Origin: Verpa conica | Taxonomy: Eukaryota > Ascomycota > Pezizomycetes > Pezizales > Morchellaceae | DNA length: 64,000 nucleotides | Assembly: GCA_033030425.1 (NCBI GenBank) | Contig: JAUFSD010000002.1 | Span: 1,674,001-1,738,000 of the forward strand | Direction: 5' to 3' | Shown here: piece after piece, positions 60,612-64,000 of the stretch | Layout of the letters: each line of letters opens with the position of its first letter | Position numbering within the stretch: position 1 is the first letter of the stretch | Program-made: the position numbers and the translations under genes | The notes under the pieces: model-generated | The model's input: only the letters and a program-made list of their open reading frames with translations | Told to the model about the DNA's origin: nothing | Databases searched by the model: none

Positions 60612-63600
60612 TCATACTAATATCCCACTATATGTACGACCAAGACGTACCTTCGGAATAGCCTCTTGATGAACCAACTTCCTATGCTGGAGAAGGTTCA
60701 CTTTCTGTATAAAACCTTTATTACCAACACGTTGACAACCATCGTGAGGACAATCTAAACGAAAGGCGAGTAGATGTTTAACTCTAGCACCTACATGCCT
60801 GCGGCAAAATATCTCATTCCACATAATTTTCTCTTCGATACTAAGTATACTAAAGGATCTACCAGTTTGATCTAGGCCTAGGTAGAATATTAACCGTTAG
60901 CGTATAAAGTTGTGTGTACCTAGATTTACTTACTTGGCTGTCGTATATCAGGGGTAAAGTGCTTCACCCCCAGATTCTCATGCTCTCCTACCATTCTTCC
61001 TCTATTATGTATAGCTTCTAGGATTTTGACTACCTCTTTATGTCTGTTATGGATCCCTAGACCAAGTGCTGTTTGTCCATCGTTGTCCAACAAAGAGAAG
61101 TCGGCGCCATGGTCGAGGAGTAACTCAACCAACAGCCTCCGCCCGTTTGCCGCAGCCAAATGCAACGGGGAGTGCCCGTTTTTGTCGCAGGTCAACGGGT
61201 CAGCTCCTCTATCAAGTAGAAACTTAACAAGGGCGTCGTGCCCCTCTAAGGTAGCTATATGTAAGGTGGTGCGCCCTTGGTTGTTTGGTATCGACATATC
61301 AATTGCGTTTCTGATGAGAAGTTCCACTACCGGTATAGCCTCATTCCCTCCATAAACTGCAAAGTGAAGAGCCGAATTTCCATCTCCATCTAGGACTGAA
61401 CTACTGACACCATTCTCAAGTAACATCTGGACTATTCGTATACTACCTTGATATGAGGCAAGGTGTAGTGCGGTTAGACCTTTGCGACCCGATATCGATG
61501 GATCGGTCCCGTTTTTGAGTAGTACTTCGACTACTTCCTCGTGGCCTTTAATCGCTGCCATATGCAGAGCTGTAAATCCATTTGTATCTAGGATAGAGGA
61601 ATCTCCCCCTTGTTCGAGAATAAACCGAACAAGTGTTTCATGGCCACCTGCGGCAGATAATTGTAGGGGGGTATGTCCATTGTGGCTACAGGTTAAAATA
61701 TTACACCCGCTCTCGAAGAGTAAACGAACTACCCCTTCCTCACCATGAGCTGCCGCGGCGTGTAGAGCAGTCAAGCCCCTGTTATCCTGAATCGATATAT
61801 CGCTACCTTTCTCTATGAGGAGTCGAACGACGGTTTCATAGCCCCGGGCTGCCGCAATGTGCAATGGTGTCTTCCCATTATTTTCTAGAGGGGATATGGA
61901 AGCCCCTGCTTGAAGGAGACATTTTATAACTTCTATGTGTCCCCAAAATGCTGCCCTATGCATTGCTGTGTGCCCACCACATTGATCTCTTGCCTCTAGC
62001 TCTGCTCCACCCTCGATGAGAATTCTAACGATGTCGTGATATCCCTCGAACGCTGCCACATGAAGTACCATATCTCCATATGTATCAACAATCGAGGTGC
62101 TGTGCCCATACTTAAGTAATATTTCTACGGTAGCCGAATATCCATAAGATGCTGCCCAGTGCATTGCGGTTTTCCCGGACTGATCAGGAATTGAGTCATG
62201 ACACCCACGCTCAAGGAGTAGTCGGACCACTATATCATGACCAGCACGCGCCGCTAATCCCAGTGCTGTGTTTCCAAATTTTTTGAGAAGCGATCTATCT
62301 AGCCCATGATCAAGTAGCAAGCGAGTAACTTCTCCATGTCCCCGGTAAGCTGCTTCGTGTACCGCTGTCGTTCCGCTGTTATTTAATGTCGAAGGGTCGG
62401 CACCAAACTTAAGAAGCTCCCGAACAATTAACTCATGTCCCCAATACGCAGCTAAATGTATTGGAGTATCTCCATTTTTATCGGGGGCGGATGCATCCAC
62501 CTTGCTTCTGAGGAGCAATTGGACTACAGCTGTATGGCCTCCAGACACAGCAGCATGCAAAATCGTTCGCTCGAGTTTGTTGCAACGAGATAGGTCGACG
62601 CCCATTTTAATCAATAGGTCAACTACTTTAACATGCCCCTGCGCTGCAGCAACATAGATCGGTATCAGTTTATCTAACGTAGGGCTTTGCTCTAACAGTG
62701 TGCTGACAGCCTCCTCGTGCCCTAAACAAGCGGCTATATCCAACCGAAGAGATTTTTCTATCGGAATTTTGTGGGCGTCGGGCGATGGAAATATTTCTAT
62801 AGGTATACGCGGGCTTGTCTTCCATCCTAAGCTCTTGCGATAGAAGCTAACACTGGCTGAACTTTCGCTAAATCGGAGAATCGTACTAACTGGCAGATTT
62901 TCCTGACACGCTTCGATGTGAGAAGAGAGATAATTTGATGCATAATCAAAGAGCGGTAGTGGTTCGCCCTGCACTCCTAATGACGGTTTGGGATTGTTGT
63001 GGTTCTGTGGCAGTATGAAGATATCGAACGAAAGCAAAGTGATACAAACAGTGGCCAGCATAAATTCTGTGTTCCCATCAATAATCGAATGGTCCACCAG
63101 GTACTCTTGGATGGTATAGTGCGCGAGCCGAACGGTGTTCGTATTCTCGTCAATTGTGATTAGACTGGCGCAGACATCAAGAAGAATACTTCTGTCAGGG
63201 AGGTCAAGATCATCCAGCCCGTATCTACCTGGTTCAATAGAGACTGCGACTCGGATCTCATCGACGGTAAGTGTCCTACGCGCCTTCAAGATCCAACCCA
63301 ATACTTTGAATGCCAATTCTGAAGAGCTCTTTTGCTGCCTACAAATTTTTTCAATCGCCCGAGAGTATGTGGAGTACAAAGGGGATTCTCTTGTAGAGAG
63401 ATTCTTAAGTTCTTTGAAGGCCTTTAGGAAGCTTCTTGCAGTATTTTGTTGACAAAGATACTCAAGCTGGAAACGGACAAGGAGGAACCTAAGTTTTGTA
63501 AGTACATCACTAATTTAAGAACAGCCACTCGGGGTTCAGGAATCTTACATTCCCTTGGCACAATCGACTAGTTCAGAAGTAACCGTTTCTATACTACACT

Positions 63601-64000
63601 TGCTTTGCTGAGCAAGCCGACCAATTCGTGGGTTGTCTTTGGCCTTCTGCTGAATGTAAATTCTGATATCTTCCTCCTGTGCTGAAAGTTCGACTTTTGT
63701 CGCATCAGAGAAAGACTCCCGAATATCTTCCGGATGCTGCCGACTGGTGAAGAATATGTTGATCCCATCATTATTCATGCAGCGTAAGAGTGGAAGTAGG
63801 TGGCACCGTTGCCTCTGGTCACACTCATCTAATGCGTCAAAAACGAGAAATACACGGTCGAATAATCTTGCTACTGACGTAAGGGTAGCATAGAGGTCCT
63901 TAAGTATGGGCGTTTTTTTCTCGGAATTTAGCCTATCGTAAAGGTACTCAACGCATGTTGGTAGTTGCGGGATTCGACTAGCTAGCTGTGAAATGATTCT
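60612..64000 (-). CDS. NACHT-ankyrin protein with C-terminal C2H2 finger, 5' end beyond window
   Basis: Minus-strand exons read 64000-63549 (open at the window edge), 63488-60934 and 60877-60612; phases close exactly. The visible part is about 1090 residues. It starts in the NACHT ATPase: VFLVFDALDECD is Walker B and INIFFTSRQ the sensor strand; Walker A lies outside the window. AKGMFLL then the winged-helix-like region LAFKVLGWILKARRTLTVDEI follows, with LAHYTIQEYL at its end. About 18 ankyrin repeats of 33 residues follow (GxTALHxAAxxGH, LLLxxGAD). The last intron (GTAAGT, GCTAACG, ACCTAG; 56 nt) joins the repeats to an exon with a CPHDGC..GFIQKVNLLQHRKLVH finger. Such STAND proteins act in fungal non-self recognition or incompatibility: ankyrins sense, NACHT oligomerises, the missing N-terminus signals. 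If that intron were retained the protein would end at 60926 without the finger. Confidence 0.85.

Noticed and set aside
1..64000. CRISPR arrays, bacterial operons, rRNA or mitochondrial DNA
   Set aside because: No regularly spaced short repeats, no polycistronic spacing and clear nuclear spliceosomal introns throughout.

Overview
The window looks like nuclear DNA of a filamentous ascomycete (Pezizomycotina). Every well-supported gene is interrupted by short spliceosomal introns, mostly 45-120 nt, with GT..AG borders and CTAAC- or CTGAC-type branch sites. The gene content is also fungal: elongation factor 3, a family 2 hyphal-type glycosyltransferase, membrane-anchored GH16 and GH3 enzymes, a ferritin-like secreted Rds1-type protein and a NACHT-ankyrin receptor-like protein. 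Long, AT-rich, gene-free stretches separate the genes and hold small non-autonomous terminal-inverted-repeat (TIR) elements. A repeat-rich lineage such as Pezizomycetes would fit, but that is only an inference.

Layout. 1-210 is the 3' end of an unidentified gene. 3.3-4.4 kb holds a secreted ferritin-like protein. 10.65-12.1 kb holds a type II membrane GH16 glucanase. An ambiguous antisense ORF pair lies at 15.6-16.6 kb. 17.0-20.2 kb holds a polytopic GT2 polysaccharide synthase of six exons. 25.4-27.5 kb (minus) encodes a coiled-coil/RRM-like protein. 29.0-32.1 kb (minus) encodes a type II membrane GH3 beta-glucosidase. 36.3-38.4 kb encodes a zinc-finger protein of at least six exons. 39.5-41.6 kb (minus) is a complete Baeyer-Villiger/flavin monooxygenase. 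47.1-48.1 kb is an ADP-ribosylglycohydrolase-fold protein that appears to have lost its metal-binding motifs. 50.8-54.2 kb (minus) is eEF3. 57.7-58.7 kb (minus) is a C2H2 protein that needs a GC-AG intron. 60.6-64.0 kb (minus, running off the window) is a NACHT-ankyrin protein whose reading frame splices onto a C-terminal C2H2 finger related to that of the neighbouring gene.

Repeats. At least five TIR elements are flanked by TA, and four of them begin TA-CTCG (2338, 6161, 32467, 39077; the fifth, at 42259, begins TA-CTTG). A different GC-rich family with nested palindromes is present at 49607-50160, with a decayed relative at 60085-60391. A roughly 600-bp segment is tandemly duplicated at 48441-49606 and abuts the GC-rich element.

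Functional themes. Three genes for cell-wall or beta-glucan work (GH16, GT2, GH3) fall within 22 kb. The right end has a NACHT/ankyrin gene beside a paralogous zinc finger and a TIR element, as in a fast-evolving self/non-self recognition locus. No rRNA, tRNA or CRISPR was seen. All exon models come from splice motifs, phase and family resemblance read by eye, and no database search was possible.
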